From an uncultured Paracoccaceae bacterium (GTDB lineage Bacteria; Pseudomonadota; Alphaproteobacteria; Rhodobacterales; Rhodobacteraceae), in the NCBI GenBank assembly GCA_905182105.1, contig CAJJAR010000004.1, positions 1 to 64,000 of the forward strand: DNA of 64,000 nt, given 5' to 3'. Positions within the stretch are counted from its first letter, which is position 1. Every line of letters starts with the position of its first letter. A program made the position numbers and the translations under genes. The notes under the pieces were generated by a model. That model was given only the letters and a program-made list of their open reading frames with translations. It made no database searches and had not been told where the DNA came from. Positions 24,756 through 33,540 of this stretch are shown one piece after another.

Positions 24756-25355
24756 ATGCAGCCAGAAATCAGGAAAATCGTAACCTACGACGAAGAGGTT
24801 TTGATTGAAGGGTTCAAGTCCGCCGAAACGCCGTGGCGCATGTTTGCTGTCGCGGCAGTGATCAAGAACCCTTGGGCCGGGAGGTTTGTCGAAGACCTTA
24901 AACCTGGAATCCACGCATTCGGTCCTGTTCTTGGAGAGATGATGACAAAACGCATGATTGCGTTGGCAGGTTCGGGTGACGCGATTGAAGCTTACGGCAA
25001 AGCTGCGGTTGTTGGGCTGAACGGTGAGATCGAACATGCCTCTGGATTGATCCACACCCTGCGTTTCGGGAACCACTACCGCGAAGCTGTAGGTGCAAAA
25101 TCTTATTTGGCTTTCACCAACACGCGTGGCGGCGCGAATGCACCGATCATGGTGCCGTTGATGGATAAAAATGATGCAGGGCGTCGGTCGCATTATCTAA
25201 CCATCCAATTCGCAATTCCTGACGCACCGCGAGACGATGAAATCGTAATCGTTTTGGGGGCTGCAACGAGTGGTCGTCCGCATCACCGGATTGGCGATCG
25301 GTATCAAGATTTGAAGGATTTGGGGCATGACCTGGACAACCCAGCCGCGGTCTAA
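24756..25355 (+). CDS. DUF1185 (AA_synth) family protein
   Basis: A 199-residue protein of Pfam AA_synth/DUF1185. Conserved stretches are EIRKIVTYDEEVLIEG at the start, AAVIKNPWAGRFVEDL, the central KAAVVGLNGEIEHASGLIHT and REAVGAKSYLAFTNTRGGAN. Known structures of this family have a chorismate-mutase-like fold related to YjgF; no reaction has been firmly assigned. AGGAAA precedes the ATG. It is the first gene of a five-gene operon with a monooxygenase system, and its end overlaps the hydrolase gene by 29 bases. Confidence 0.88.
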   Translation: MQPEIRKIVTYDEEVLIEGFKSAETPWRMFAVAAVIKNPWAGRFVEDLKPGIHAFGPVLGEMMTKRMIALAGSGDAIEAYGKAAVVGLNGEIEHASGLIHTLRFGNHYREAVGAKSYLAFTNTRGGANAPIMVPLMDKNDAGRRSHYLTIQFAIPDAPRDDEIVIVLGAATSGRPHHRIGDRYQDLKDLGHDLDNPAAV

Positions 25356-26103
25356 GATTGGGGTTTTGGCCACCATTTCAACGGGCACCGGACCACTTGT
25401 GGTCTTGATTCACGGCGTTGGTTTGCGTTCTGAAGCTTGGGGCGCTCAAATCGAAGCGCTTTCGCGGAGCTATCGTGTTATTGCTCTCGACATGCCAGGA
25501 CATGGTGCAAGCCCCGCTTTGGCTGTGGGGCCGAACATGGCGGATTATGTTGAAACGATAGTCGCGGTTTTGGACGAGCCAGCAATTGTCATAGGCCATT
25601 CTTTTGGCGCTATGATTGCGCTGCAAATTGCGATCCGCCACCCTGCTAAAGTCAAAGCAGTGGCTGCATTAAACGCGATCCACGGCCGTGACGCTGACGC
25701 AAAAGCTGCAGTTAAATTACGTGCAAATAAACTTGATGGCCGAACAATCGCTGATCCGACGGCGACCTTAATTCGTTGGTTTGGAGCAGATGTTTCACCT
25801 CAACGTATGGCTTGTGAGGAATGGTTGCGCAACGCAAACCCTGCGGGTTACCGCGATGCATACCGCGTTTTTGCCACAGAAGATGGCGCCGCAGAGGCTG
25901 ATCTGAACGCAATCCAGTGTCCTGTGCTGTGTTTGACGGGGAAGGAGGAATCCAATTCCACACCAGACATGTCGCGCAAAATTTCGCAATTGACCCCAAA
26001 CGGGCGTGCAGAAATTATTGATGGTGCCGCTCACATGCTGCCCATGACACACGCCACTTGCGTCAATGCGCTTTTGTCCGATTTCATTGAGAGCAGCGTA
26101 TGA
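25327..26103 (+). CDS. Alpha/beta hydrolase
   Basis: A 258-residue alpha/beta-hydrolase. The oxyanion region is VVLIHGVGLRSEAWG, the nucleophile elbow GHSFGAM (Ser near residue 94), an acid follows in CPVLCLTGKEES, and the catalytic His is in GAAHMLPMTH. It resembles RutD and related ring-fission or carbamate hydrolases in size and position, but the substrate is unknown. It overlaps the genes on both sides (29 and 4 bases), a tightly coupled operon. Confidence 0.88.
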   Translation: MTWTTQPRSKIGVLATISTGTGPLVVLIHGVGLRSEAWGAQIEALSRSYRVIALDMPGHGASPALAVGPNMADYVETIVAVLDEPAIVIGHSFGAMIALQIAIRHPAKVKAVAALNAIHGRDADAKAAVKLRANKLDGRTIADPTATLIRWFGADVSPQRMACEEWLRNANPAGYRDAYRVFATEDGAAEADLNAIQCPVLCLTGKEESNSTPDMSRKISQLTPNGRAEIIDGAAHMLPMTHATCVNALLSDFIESSV

Positions 26104-26618
26104 AGCAGCCGATCGATTCCAAACAGTTGCGCAAGGCTTTTGGAAATTTCATGACTGGCGTTACAATCGTGACCGCGCGCTGCTCAGATGGCGCAATGGT
26201 TGGGTTCACGGCCAACTCGTTTTCGTCAGTCTCGATTGATCCGCCGCTTTTGTTGGTATGCCTGGGAAATTTCCTATCCAGCTACGACACCTTCGCCAAT
26301 TGCACCCATTTTGCGGTCAACATTTTGGCAGAGGATCAGAAAGACATTGCAAACATTTTTGTTTCTTACAAAGGCGATCGGTTCGCAAAAGTGCCTCACC
26401 ATTTAGACCTACACGGTGTTCCACTGATCGACGGTGCTGCTGCCCAGTTTTCCTGCACACGCTATCAAGCTTTGCCTGTGGGGGATCACTGTATTCTGAT
26501 CGGTGAGGTAAATTCATTCATGCATAAAGATCGCGCGGGGCTTGGTTATCGCGCGGGGCAATACTCCCAAATTGGTCTTGAAGGCAACGCCTACCAAGAC
26601 GCTATAGAAAGAACTTAA
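26100..26618 (+). CDS. Flavin reductase of a two-component monooxygenase
   Basis: A 172-residue member of the HpaC/RutF-type flavin reductases. The flavin-binding FMTGVTIVTARCSDGAMVGFTANSFSSVSIDPPLLLVCLG pattern runs from residue 18, followed by FAVNILAEDQKDIANIF and a late GDHCILIGEVNSF. It would supply reduced FMN to the LLM monooxygenase encoded three bases downstream. The start overlaps the stop of the hydrolase (ATGA). Confidence 0.9.
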   Translation: MKQPIDSKQLRKAFGNFMTGVTIVTARCSDGAMVGFTANSFSSVSIDPPLLLVCLGNFLSSYDTFANCTHFAVNILAEDQKDIANIFVSYKGDRFAKVPHHLDLHGVPLIDGAAAQFSCTRYQALPVGDHCILIGEVNSFMHKDRAGLGYRAGQYSQIGLEGNAYQDAIERT

Positions 26619-26621
26619 CTG

Positions 26622-27656
26622 ATGGATTTCTCTCTTTTTGCCCACATGGAACGGCTCACACCAGATCAGGAACATCGCGATTTGCGTATGGAATTGATCT
26701 CACTTGCAAAGATGGCCGACGATGGCGGCATGCGTGCGGTTTGGACGGGGGAACACCACGGCATGGATTTCACCATTGCCCCCAATCCGTTTCTCACGCT
26801 TGTTGATCTCAGCCACCACACTAAGAATGTGCAACTGGGTACGGGGACAATCGTTGCACCGTTCTGGCATCCGATCAAATTGGCGGGTGAAGCGGCGGCT
26901 GCAGATCTAATTACGGCTGGTCGCATAGAATTGGGCATCGCACGTGGGGCATATTCTTACGAGTACGAGCGTTTGATACCTGGAATGGACGCATGGGAAG
27001 CTGGCCAAAGAATGCGTGAAACGACGCCATTGTTGCGTCAACTCTGGGAGGGTGATTGTGCACATGAGGGGGAATTTTATCAATTCCCATCGACGACCTC
27101 CGCGCCAAAGCCAGTGCAAAAAGGCGGCCCACCAATTTGGATCGCCGCACGAGACATCAACAGCCACGCCTTTGGCGTAGACAATGGTTTTAACATTCAG
27201 GTCACGCCACTGTGGCAGGGTATTCAAGAGATTGAAGACCTGATGAGCAAATTCAACGAGGTTTGCGCCACTTCAGAAAACCCGCGTCCGAAGATCATGT
27301 TATTGCACCACACCTATGTCGCCACTGACGATGTGGACGCTATGGTAGCGGCCAATGAGCTGTCTAAGTTTTACAACTATTTTGGTGCGTGGTTCAAAAA
27401 TGCGCGCCCTGTCAAACAAGGTTTGATCGAAGCTTTGACTGATGAAGAATTGGCGGGCAATAAAATGATGTCACAGGAAAATATGCTGCGCGATCTTACA
27501 ATCGGGACTGCGCAAGAAGTGATTGACCAGATCAAGCGTTATGAAGACCTTGGTTATGACGAATATGCGTTCTGGATAGACAGTGGCATGGACTTTGAAC
27601 GCAAACGTGCGTCACTGTCGCGATTTATTGACGACGTGATGCCGGCATTTTCTTAA
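26622..27656 (+). CDS. LLM-class flavin-dependent monooxygenase
   Basis: A 344-residue luciferase-like monooxygenase. Visible are MRAVWTGEHHGMDFTIAPNP, VQLGTGTIVAPFWHPIKLAGEAAAADLITAGRIELGIARG (FMN-binding strands near residues 68-107) and the late GTAQEVIDQIKRYEDLGYDEYAFW. Such enzymes insert oxygen using reduced flavin from a partner reductase, encoded just upstream. Chemistry could be C-N bond cleavage, as in RutA, or Baeyer-Villiger or other oxygenation. It is the fourth gene of the operon. Confidence 0.9.
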   Translation: MDFSLFAHMERLTPDQEHRDLRMELISLAKMADDGGMRAVWTGEHHGMDFTIAPNPFLTLVDLSHHTKNVQLGTGTIVAPFWHPIKLAGEAAAADLITAGRIELGIARGAYSYEYERLIPGMDAWEAGQRMRETTPLLRQLWEGDCAHEGEFYQFPSTTSAPKPVQKGGPPIWIAARDINSHAFGVDNGFNIQVTPLWQGIQEIEDLMSKFNEVCATSENPRPKIMLLHHTYVATDDVDAMVAANELSKFYNYFGAWFKNARPVKQGLIEALTDEELAGNKMMSQENMLRDLTIGTAQEVIDQIKRYEDLGYDEYAFWIDSGMDFERKRASLSRFIDDVMPAFS

Positions 27657-27664
27657 GGACTGAT

Positions 27665-29143
27665 ATGACAAAACTTCCACATTACCAGCTTTATATCGAT
27701 GGCGCTTTCACCGAGGGTCACAGCAGACAAGTCATGTCGACTGTAAACCCTGCGACTGGTGAAGAATGGGCAACATTCGCCTGTGCTGCATCCCAAGATG
27801 TGGATCGTGCGATTGGGGCAGCACGCCGTGTCCTTGATGACCCAACGTGGCGCGATATGACCCAGACCCAACGCGGTAAGTTACTTTATCGTTTGGGGGA
27901 TTTGATACAAGAAAATGCCGCTGACCTTGGACGACTTGAAACAACCGATAGCGGAAAACTATTGGCAGAAACCGCCAGCCAAACAGGATATGTGGGCGAT
28001 TACTATCGGTACTATGCCGGTCTTGCCGATAAAATTGAGGGCGCAGTACTGCCCATAGATAAGCTGGACATGCATGTTTTTACCCGCCGTGAACCTATCG
28101 GTGTGGTCGTGGCGATTGTTCCGTGGAACGCACAGATGTTTTTGACAGCGACCAAGTTGGGGCCTGCGTTGGCAGCAGGCTGTTCAGTCGTTTTGAAGGC
28201 ATCTGAAATTGCGCCGATACCTATGTTGGAATTTGCACGGTTGGTGGAGCAGGCGGGCTTTCCACCTGGCGTGGTGTCGGTGATTACGGGTGACGCAAAA
28301 AACTGTGCCATTCCTTTGACGCGCCACGCGGATGTTGATCGCATCGCTTTTACTGGTGGCCCAGAAACGGCGCGCCATGTCGTGCGCAATTCTGCTGAAA
28401 ATTTTGCGGTTACGTCGCTGGAGTTGGGCGGAAAATCCCCAATCGTTGTTTTTGATGACGCCGACTTGGACGGTGCCGCAAATGGGTTGATCGCAGGCAA
28501 CTTTGGCGCGTCTGGTCAAAGCTGTGTTGCTGGGTCACGCGGGCTTATTCACAGGCCCATTTTGGAAGATTTGATCGCGCGTATCTCTGAAATCTGCGCA
28601 AATATCGTTGTTGGAGATCCGTTAGAAGCAGGAACCCACTTGGGGCCACTGTGCACTAAGGCCCAAATCGATCTTATCGTAGCAACACTTGCCAAAGCCA
28701 AAGAACAAGGTGCCAAAATTCGATTTGGTGGTGCGCCCCTCGATCAGGTGGGTAATTTCATGGCACCAACCTTGGTCCAATGTGACAGCCATGACATCGA
28801 GACTTTGAACATAGAGCTGTTTGGGCCCATCATGTCCCTTATCCCGTTCGACACGGAAGAAGAGGCGATAGCACTGGCCAACAGCACAACCTTTGGTCTT
28901 GGCTCAGGTGTATTTACCCAAAACCTTGCACGTGCGCATCGTGTGTCTGCGCGGCTCAAAGCCGGAATTTGCTGGGTGAATACCTACCGTGCCGTTTCTC
29001 CAATTGCGCCTTTCGGGGGGTACAACCACTCTGGGTATGGGAGAGAGGCCGGTCTCGATGCGATCAACGATTACACGCGTACGAAAACCACGTGGATCAA
29101 CACGTCAGATGAACCAATGGCGAACCCTTTTGTGATGCGGTGA
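27665..29143 (+). CDS. NAD(P)-dependent aldehyde dehydrogenase
   Basis: A 492-residue aldehyde dehydrogenase. The active-site motifs ELGGKSP (Glu near residue 257) and GQSCVAGSR (Cys near 291) are present, as are the PWNAQMF and KASEIAPIP coenzyme segments. An AAGGA lies before the ATG, nine bases after the monooxygenase stop. As last gene of the operon it would oxidise an aldehyde produced upstream. It is followed by a long palindrome at 29222. Confidence 0.93.
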   Translation: MTKLPHYQLYIDGAFTEGHSRQVMSTVNPATGEEWATFACAASQDVDRAIGAARRVLDDPTWRDMTQTQRGKLLYRLGDLIQENAADLGRLETTDSGKLLAETASQTGYVGDYYRYYAGLADKIEGAVLPIDKLDMHVFTRREPIGVVVAIVPWNAQMFLTATKLGPALAAGCSVVLKASEIAPIPMLEFARLVEQAGFPPGVVSVITGDAKNCAIPLTRHADVDRIAFTGGPETARHVVRNSAENFAVTSLELGGKSPIVVFDDADLDGAANGLIAGNFGASGQSCVAGSRGLIHRPILEDLIARISEICANIVVGDPLEAGTHLGPLCTKAQIDLIVATLAKAKEQGAKIRFGGAPLDQVGNFMAPTLVQCDSHDIETLNIELFGPIMSLIPFDTEEEAIALANSTTFGLGSGVFTQNLARAHRVSARLKAGICWVNTYRAVSPIAPFGGYNHSGYGREAGLDAINDYTRTKTTWINTSDEPMANPFVMR

Positions 29144-29221
29144 TTTTTCGCCCTTGGGCAGTCAGCAGCCATTCGTCCTGAGTGGGGCTTAAATTAAAAA
29201 ATTGGAACAACTGTGACGATT

Positions 29222-29267
29222 AAAATAGCCTTGGCTAACTCTCTAGAGAGTTAGCCAAGGCTATTTT
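29222..29267. terminator. Perfect 46-base palindrome, bidirectional-type terminator
   Basis: The 23 bases 29222-29244 are the exact reverse complement of 29245-29267, beginning AAAATAGCCTTGGC and ending in TATTTT, with no loop bases (the centre reads CTCTAGAG). The A and T tracts at the ends suit a Rho-independent terminator working on either strand. It lies between the aldehyde dehydrogenase and yaeQ. Confidence 0.8.
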
Positions 29268-29354
29268 GCGCTTCATAACACCCAGATATTATGTGCTTCC
29301 ATAATGCTAACAGACGCACTAGGCATTCCTATCATCGCAATCTTGGGGATAACC

Positions 29355-29903
29355 ATGGCGCAAAAAGCTACCATTCATAAAGTTGAACTGTCCGTTTGCG
29401 ATATGGATCGTAACTATTATGAAACCCACAAACTGACCGTAGCCAAGCACCCTTCGGAAACAGATGAACGCTTGATGGTTCGCGTTCTTGCATTTGCGTT
29501 GAATGCGCACGAGCAATTGGAAATGACTAAAGGTCTTTCAACTGATGACGAACCTGACATTTGGCAAAAAAGCCTAAGTGGTGAATTGGAGCTTTGGGTC
29601 GCGCTGGGTCTACCCAGTGAGAAGATCGTTCGCCAATCTTGTGGTAAAGCGGATCAAGTAATCATCTACACATACGGTGGCACCACGGCGGAAGTTTGGT
29701 GGGACAAAATCAAGAATAGCACGACCCGATTTGATAACCTTCAGGTGCTGAATTTTGCCGAGAAAGACACTAATGAACTTGGTAAACTGGCTAACCGTTC
29801 GATGAAGGTTCAGGTGAACATTCAAGACGGCGATGTAATGGTTAGTGTCGATGAAAGCATTGTTTACGTTACCCCCATCAAATGGAACAACGCGGGTCGT
29901 TGA
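29355..29903 (+). CDS. yaeQ: YaeQ family protein
   Basis: A 182-residue YaeQ protein, a PD-(D/E)XK-nuclease-like fold of unclear function. The start MAQKATIHKVELSVCDMDRNYYETH and the DERLMVRVLAFAL, LWVALGLPSEKIVRQSC and YGGTTAEVWW segments are diagnostic. The ATG at 29355 gives the family N-terminus; in-frame text before it is not conserved-looking. It is convergent with the photolyase gene. Confidence 0.9.
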   Translation: MAQKATIHKVELSVCDMDRNYYETHKLTVAKHPSETDERLMVRVLAFALNAHEQLEMTKGLSTDDEPDIWQKSLSGELELWVALGLPSEKIVRQSCGKADQVIIYTYGGTTAEVWWDKIKNSTTRFDNLQVLNFAEKDTNELGKLANRSMKVQVNIQDGDVMVSVDESIVYVTPIKWNNAGR

Positions 29904-29928
29904 ACGCAAATTTTGCCTGCTTGGCAGA

Positions 29929-31464
29929 TTAAATCGCTTGCCCACTGTCCAGTGCTTTAAAGAAGCGCCGACTGTCATCTGCGACTGCATCGTGCTTTTC
30001 GTCGCTCATACGCGCATAGCTTTTGTATATTAGCCCCATGCGTGGGTTGCCAGCAAAGTGCTCGCGGTTGCGGGTTACGAAATCCCAATAAAGATAGTTA
30101 AACGGACAAGCTTCCGGACCATTCTTTTTGGCAACCTTATAGTGGCACGATTTACAGTAATCTGACATTTTGTTGATGTAGGCACCACTGGATGCATAGG
30201 GTTTTGACGCCACAACACCACCATCTGCAAACAGTGCCATGCCTGTTACATTTGGCAATTCCACCCATTCGTAGGCATCTGCATAGACCAACAAGAACCA
30301 TTCGTTCACTTCGTCTGGGTGGATGCCTGCAATCAATGCAAAGTTGCCAAGGACCATAAGACGCTGGATGTGATGCGCGTATGCGTTTTCTTTGGTTTCA
30401 GTTACGCATTGGCGCAGGCAATTCATTTGCGTGTCACCGGTCCAGTAAAAATCGGGAAGCGCACGTGTTGCGTTCAGATAATTGGCCTCTTTGTATTCTG
30501 GCATTTTCAGCCAATAGATGCCGCGAATGTATTCTCTCCAACCAAGGATTTGGCGGATGAACCCCTCGACTGAATTCAAAGGCGCGTCGCCATCGTAATA
30601 GGTGCGTTCTGCGCGGCGGATGCATTCCAAAGGGTCAAGCAGGCCACAGTTGATATAAAGGCTGATGTGGCTGTGATACATCCACGGTTCGCCTTGAACC
30701 ATTGCGTCTTGGTAATCGCCAAAGGTTTGAAGGCGGGTTTCGATGAAGCTATCCAATGCCGCTAACGCTTGCTCTCGCGTAACAGCGTAGTGAAATGGCA
30801 ATAGGTTCCCGAAATGGTCGGGGAAATGTTGTTCTACTAACGCCATAACTTCTGTTGTAATGGCATCAGGTGTGGTGTGGAACGTTGAGGGTACATTTAA
30901 CCCCTCCTTTGGTGGTTTTCTGTTTTCCGCGTCAAAGTTCCATTGTCCACCAACAGGTTGGGCATCATTCATCAAGACGGAATATTTGCGGCGCATGTCA
31001 CGATAGAAATACTCCATGCGCAGCTGTTTGCGCCCTTCGGCCCAGTCATTGAATGCGCTATGGTTGCATAGAAAGCGGTCGTCATCGAGGACAGTTACCG
31101 TGGCGGCCAACTGCTCATCCCAACGGGACATTTCATCACGCAACCGATACTCAGACGCTTCGGTTACGACGACATCAGTTTTGTTGGTCTTGGCCAAGGC
31201 GCGCTTGACTTCGCCCAGAAGCGAGCCTGAATTTTGTGGATCATCATAAGCGGTGTATCGAACATTAAACCCCTGCGCACGCAGCTCATTTGCAAAGTGG
31301 CGCATGGAGGAGAAGACAAATGCGATCTTCTTTTTGTGATGTTTGACATAGGTCGCCTCAGTCTTCACCTCGCACAATAAAATGAGGTCGTTCTTTTTTG
31401 ACGTGTCTTTGAGGCTAGAGATGCCCACTCCCAATTGGTCCCCAAGGATCAGTCGCAATGTCAT
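29929..31464 (-). CDS. FeS-type (6-4) photolyase / cryptochrome PhrB-like
   Basis: A 511-residue protein of the deoxyribodipyrimidine photolyase-related family (FeS-BCP), whose Agrobacterium member PhrB repairs (6-4) photoproducts. It starts LRLILGDQL and contains the family GWREYIRGIYW segment near residue 307. Cysteines in MNCLRQC, YCKSC and ACPFNYLYW give the four ligands of the 4Fe-4S cluster. It would bind FAD and a lumazine-type antenna. It precedes the TIGR03643 gene's position on the same strand, a pairing common in marine bacteria. Confidence 0.93.
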   Translation of the reverse strand: MTLRLILGDQLGVGISSLKDTSKKNDLILLCEVKTEATYVKHHKKKIAFVFSSMRHFANELRAQGFNVRYTAYDDPQNSGSLLGEVKRALAKTNKTDVVVTEASEYRLRDEMSRWDEQLAATVTVLDDDRFLCNHSAFNDWAEGRKQLRMEYFYRDMRRKYSVLMNDAQPVGGQWNFDAENRKPPKEGLNVPSTFHTTPDAITTEVMALVEQHFPDHFGNLLPFHYAVTREQALAALDSFIETRLQTFGDYQDAMVQGEPWMYHSHISLYINCGLLDPLECIRRAERTYYDGDAPLNSVEGFIRQILGWREYIRGIYWLKMPEYKEANYLNATRALPDFYWTGDTQMNCLRQCVTETKENAYAHHIQRLMVLGNFALIAGIHPDEVNEWFLLVYADAYEWVELPNVTGMALFADGGVVASKPYASSGAYINKMSDYCKSCHYKVAKKNGPEACPFNYLYWDFVTRNREHFAGNPRMGLIYKSYARMSDEKHDAVADDSRRFFKALDSGQAI

Positions 31465-31502
31465 GTTAGGTTCCTTTGGTCACGAAGGTTGGGCGAGGGG
31501 GG

Positions 31503-31718
31503 TTATTTATATTCAGCGCGGCGGTCACTAAAGGTGCGCACGCGTTTGCGCCAAGCCCTGTAGCTGCCGCTTTTGAGCGTCTCGCGCATTAGGTTTTTTA
31601 CCTGTTTTTCGCTGATCCCATACTCGCGTTTTATGTCACTAAAGCTAACGTGATCAGAAAGTGCCATCTGAACTATTTCACTAACGTGAGCGGCGCTTAA
31701 TTCGGTATTTGTATCCAT
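31503..31718 (-). CDS. TIGR03643/DUF2805 family small protein
   Basis: A 71-residue basic protein with a helix-turn-helix-like core (SFSDIKREYGISEKQVKNLM) and the family ending YRAWRKRVRTFSDRRAEYK. It belongs to the TIGR03643 family, repeatedly found next to the FeS-type photolyase. It lies upstream of the photolyase gene on the same strand, 38 bases apart, and is probably co-transcribed. Its role is unknown; a DNA-binding or regulatory role is a guess from the fold. Confidence 0.85.
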   Translation of the reverse strand: MDTNTELSAAHVSEIVQMALSDHVSFSDIKREYGISEKQVKNLMRETLKSGSYRAWRKRVRTFSDRRAEYK

Positions 31719-31904
31719 ATACTTTAGCTAGTGTGAATGGGCTGTCTGACAAGCCATGAACCGCCATGGCCTTTAACGAAACCTTTGAAAGTTATCGGGT
31801 GCTACATTTGCAAGTTGCGCTCACGCCTGTGCATCGACAAATGTAGGGTATTGGCCCCATCCTGTTTGGCGCTGACCCATGACATTGTATTCTGGAGGTT
31901 CCTA

Positions 31905-32183
31905 ATGGCTGATACCGATGAAACAAACACTAAGACGCATTATATTTGCCAAACTTATGTTGAGAAAAAGCAAGGTTCTGGCGTGGTGACTTTGGCAATT
32001 GACAAACAGTTTGAGTACTCCAAAGCTTCAGATGCCGAAGAACGTGCGGAACGCGAATACCGCAATGAGACCTGTGTGGGGGCGGACGCCTACATGATCG
32101 TTGAAGATTCACAATCTGATGAAGTTGGGATACCTGATTTTCTTGTGCGCCTTGGCAATGTGCCAGACGATGATGGGTCCTGA
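31905..32183 (+). CDS. Small hypothetical acidic protein
   Basis: A 92-residue acidic protein beginning MADTDETNTKTHYICQTYVE. GGAGG ten bases before the ATG makes the start convincing; the open frame reaches further upstream but without a site. Composition (many Asp, Glu, Thr) suggests a soluble cytoplasmic protein. I do not recognise the family. It is followed by a hairpin at 32167-32195. Confidence 0.65.
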   Translation: MADTDETNTKTHYICQTYVEKKQGSGVVTLAIDKQFEYSKASDAEERAEREYRNETCVGADAYMIVEDSQSDEVGIPDFLVRLGNVPDDDGS

Positions 32184-32195
32184 CCCAACACTGTA
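32168..32195 (+). terminator. Hairpin at the end of the small acidic-protein gene
   Basis: CCTGACCC-(10)-GGGTCAGG forms an eight-pair stem beginning inside the stop region. There is no T run, so it is an imperfect terminator candidate. Confidence 0.5.
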
Positions 32196-32219
32196 TGGGT
32201 CAGGGGGCAAATTAATCTG

Positions 32220-32700
32220 TTACCGACAATGCTGCATGATCTTGAACGATCGCTGGTGCTCTTTGAACTCAGGATCAACGGTCTTGGTCAGTTGATCGGT
32301 TTTGGCTTTCTTCATCAATCGTTCGGCCAGTATGAATGAAAAGATTGCGGCGAACATTCCCCCAGCCATCTGTCCAATTAGGACACCTTCAGCGCCCCAC
32401 AGCTGTGCGCCAAAGTAAACGATAGGGAGCCTGCCCAGTTGATCCACGTTGAATAGAATGGGTGGCCTAGATTGTTGTAGGCCGCGTTACCAACAATGAT
32501 AATACTATTGAATATCCATGCCAGTGAGAGTGGACCGCAGAATATGAAGATAAGATCGCGTGTTACGCCTCTTGCATTGAGCAGGTCTGCGATTGGTGCG
32601 CTTGCAAGGTACAAGACAAACACATTAGGGATCACGTAGACGACAATCAAAACCATGCTGCTGTTAAACGCATAACGTACGCGCCCATGACGAAACCAGG
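32220..32700 (-). pseudogene. MATE-family efflux pump remnant
   Basis: The minus strand carries the C-terminal third of a MATE multidrug/Na+ exporter. It reads RVRYAFNSSMVLIVVYVIPN, LNARGVTRDLIFIFCGPLSL, NAAYNNLGHPFYSTWINWAG, then after a frameshift near 32430 LPIVYFGAQLWGAEGVLIGQ. The coding text begins immediately after the stop codon of iolB with no start codon, so the 5' two thirds were deleted and the remnant fused to the end of the inositol operon. Confidence 0.85.
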
Positions 32701-32704
32701 CGCC

Positions 32705-33511
32705 TTAGGCGTCGCGTTTGGCAATCCAGTCGTGGGCAGGGTCATTTTCAAAACGCCATTTGCGCAAGGGGCCCGCCATCACATTTAGATAATACAATTC
32801 ATATCCATAAGGGGCACCGCAAGGGTGGTGGCCTTTGGGTACTAGAACCACATCGCCATCCTTGGCTGCCATGGTTTCATCCAACTCACCGTCTTCGGTA
32901 TACACACGTTGAATTGCAAATCCTTGAGCGGGATTGAGACGGTGGTAATAGGTTTCCTCAAGGTAGGTCATGTCGGGGTAGTTATCTTCGTCATGGCGGT
33001 GGCTTGGGTAAGACGACCAATTTCCAGAAGGTGTGAACACCTCGGTGACCAGCAGGCTGCCTGCAACGTCACGATCTTCCATCGCGATATTGTTGATGAA
33101 CCGCTGGTTTTGTCCAATGCCACGTTGGGTCAATTCGATACCATCTGGCCCTATGCGTTGTGCTGGATAGTCGCCTTTTGCGGGGGCACTACAAACGGCC
33201 AAGACGCAATCAGTGGTGGCTGTTGCTGTCCAGTCGCTATCGCCGGGAACATAGGCGCAGTGGGGGGCTGTCTTTTCGAAAACAGACATGCGGTCACCCA
33301 TTTTACCAAAATCGATGCCTGCGGCTTGGACCTCGGCGTGGCCTTCGACAAGAACTAAAATTACTTCGCACTCTCCTGTTGCTTCATTGGCCGTTTCACC
33401 TGCTTTAAGGTGATAAAGGCCAAAGCCAACATACTCCCATCCGGCCGTTTCTGGCGTAATGTCGTGTACTTTACTGGATGTATTGGTCGGCGAGCGAAGA
33501 AGGTTTGCCAT
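32705..33511 (-). CDS. iolB: 5-deoxy-glucuronate isomerase IolB
   Basis: A 268-residue double-cupin isomerase that converts 5-deoxy-glucuronate to 5-dehydro-2-deoxygluconate in inositol breakdown. The metal-binding region SSYPSHRHDEDNYPDMTYLEETYYHR lies near residues 165-190, and HHPCGAPYGYELYYLNVMAGP closes the second cupin. Length matches IolB. It is the last intact gene of the inositol ABC importer operon. A second, more divergent IolB-like gene lies at 44056. Confidence 0.93.
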   Translation of the reverse strand: MANLLRSPTNTSSKVHDITPETAGWEYVGFGLYHLKAGETANEATGECEVILVLVEGHAEVQAAGIDFGKMGDRMSVFEKTAPHCAYVPGDSDWTATATTDCVLAVCSAPAKGDYPAQRIGPDGIELTQRGIGQNQRFINNIAMEDRDVAGSLLVTEVFTPSGNWSSYPSHRHDEDNYPDMTYLEETYYHRLNPAQGFAIQRVYTEDGELDETMAAKDGDVVLVPKGHHPCGAPYGYELYYLNVMAGPLRKWRFENDPAHDWIAKRDA

Positions 33512-33540
33512 GAGAAAATCTCAATTCATTAGTGTTGGAT

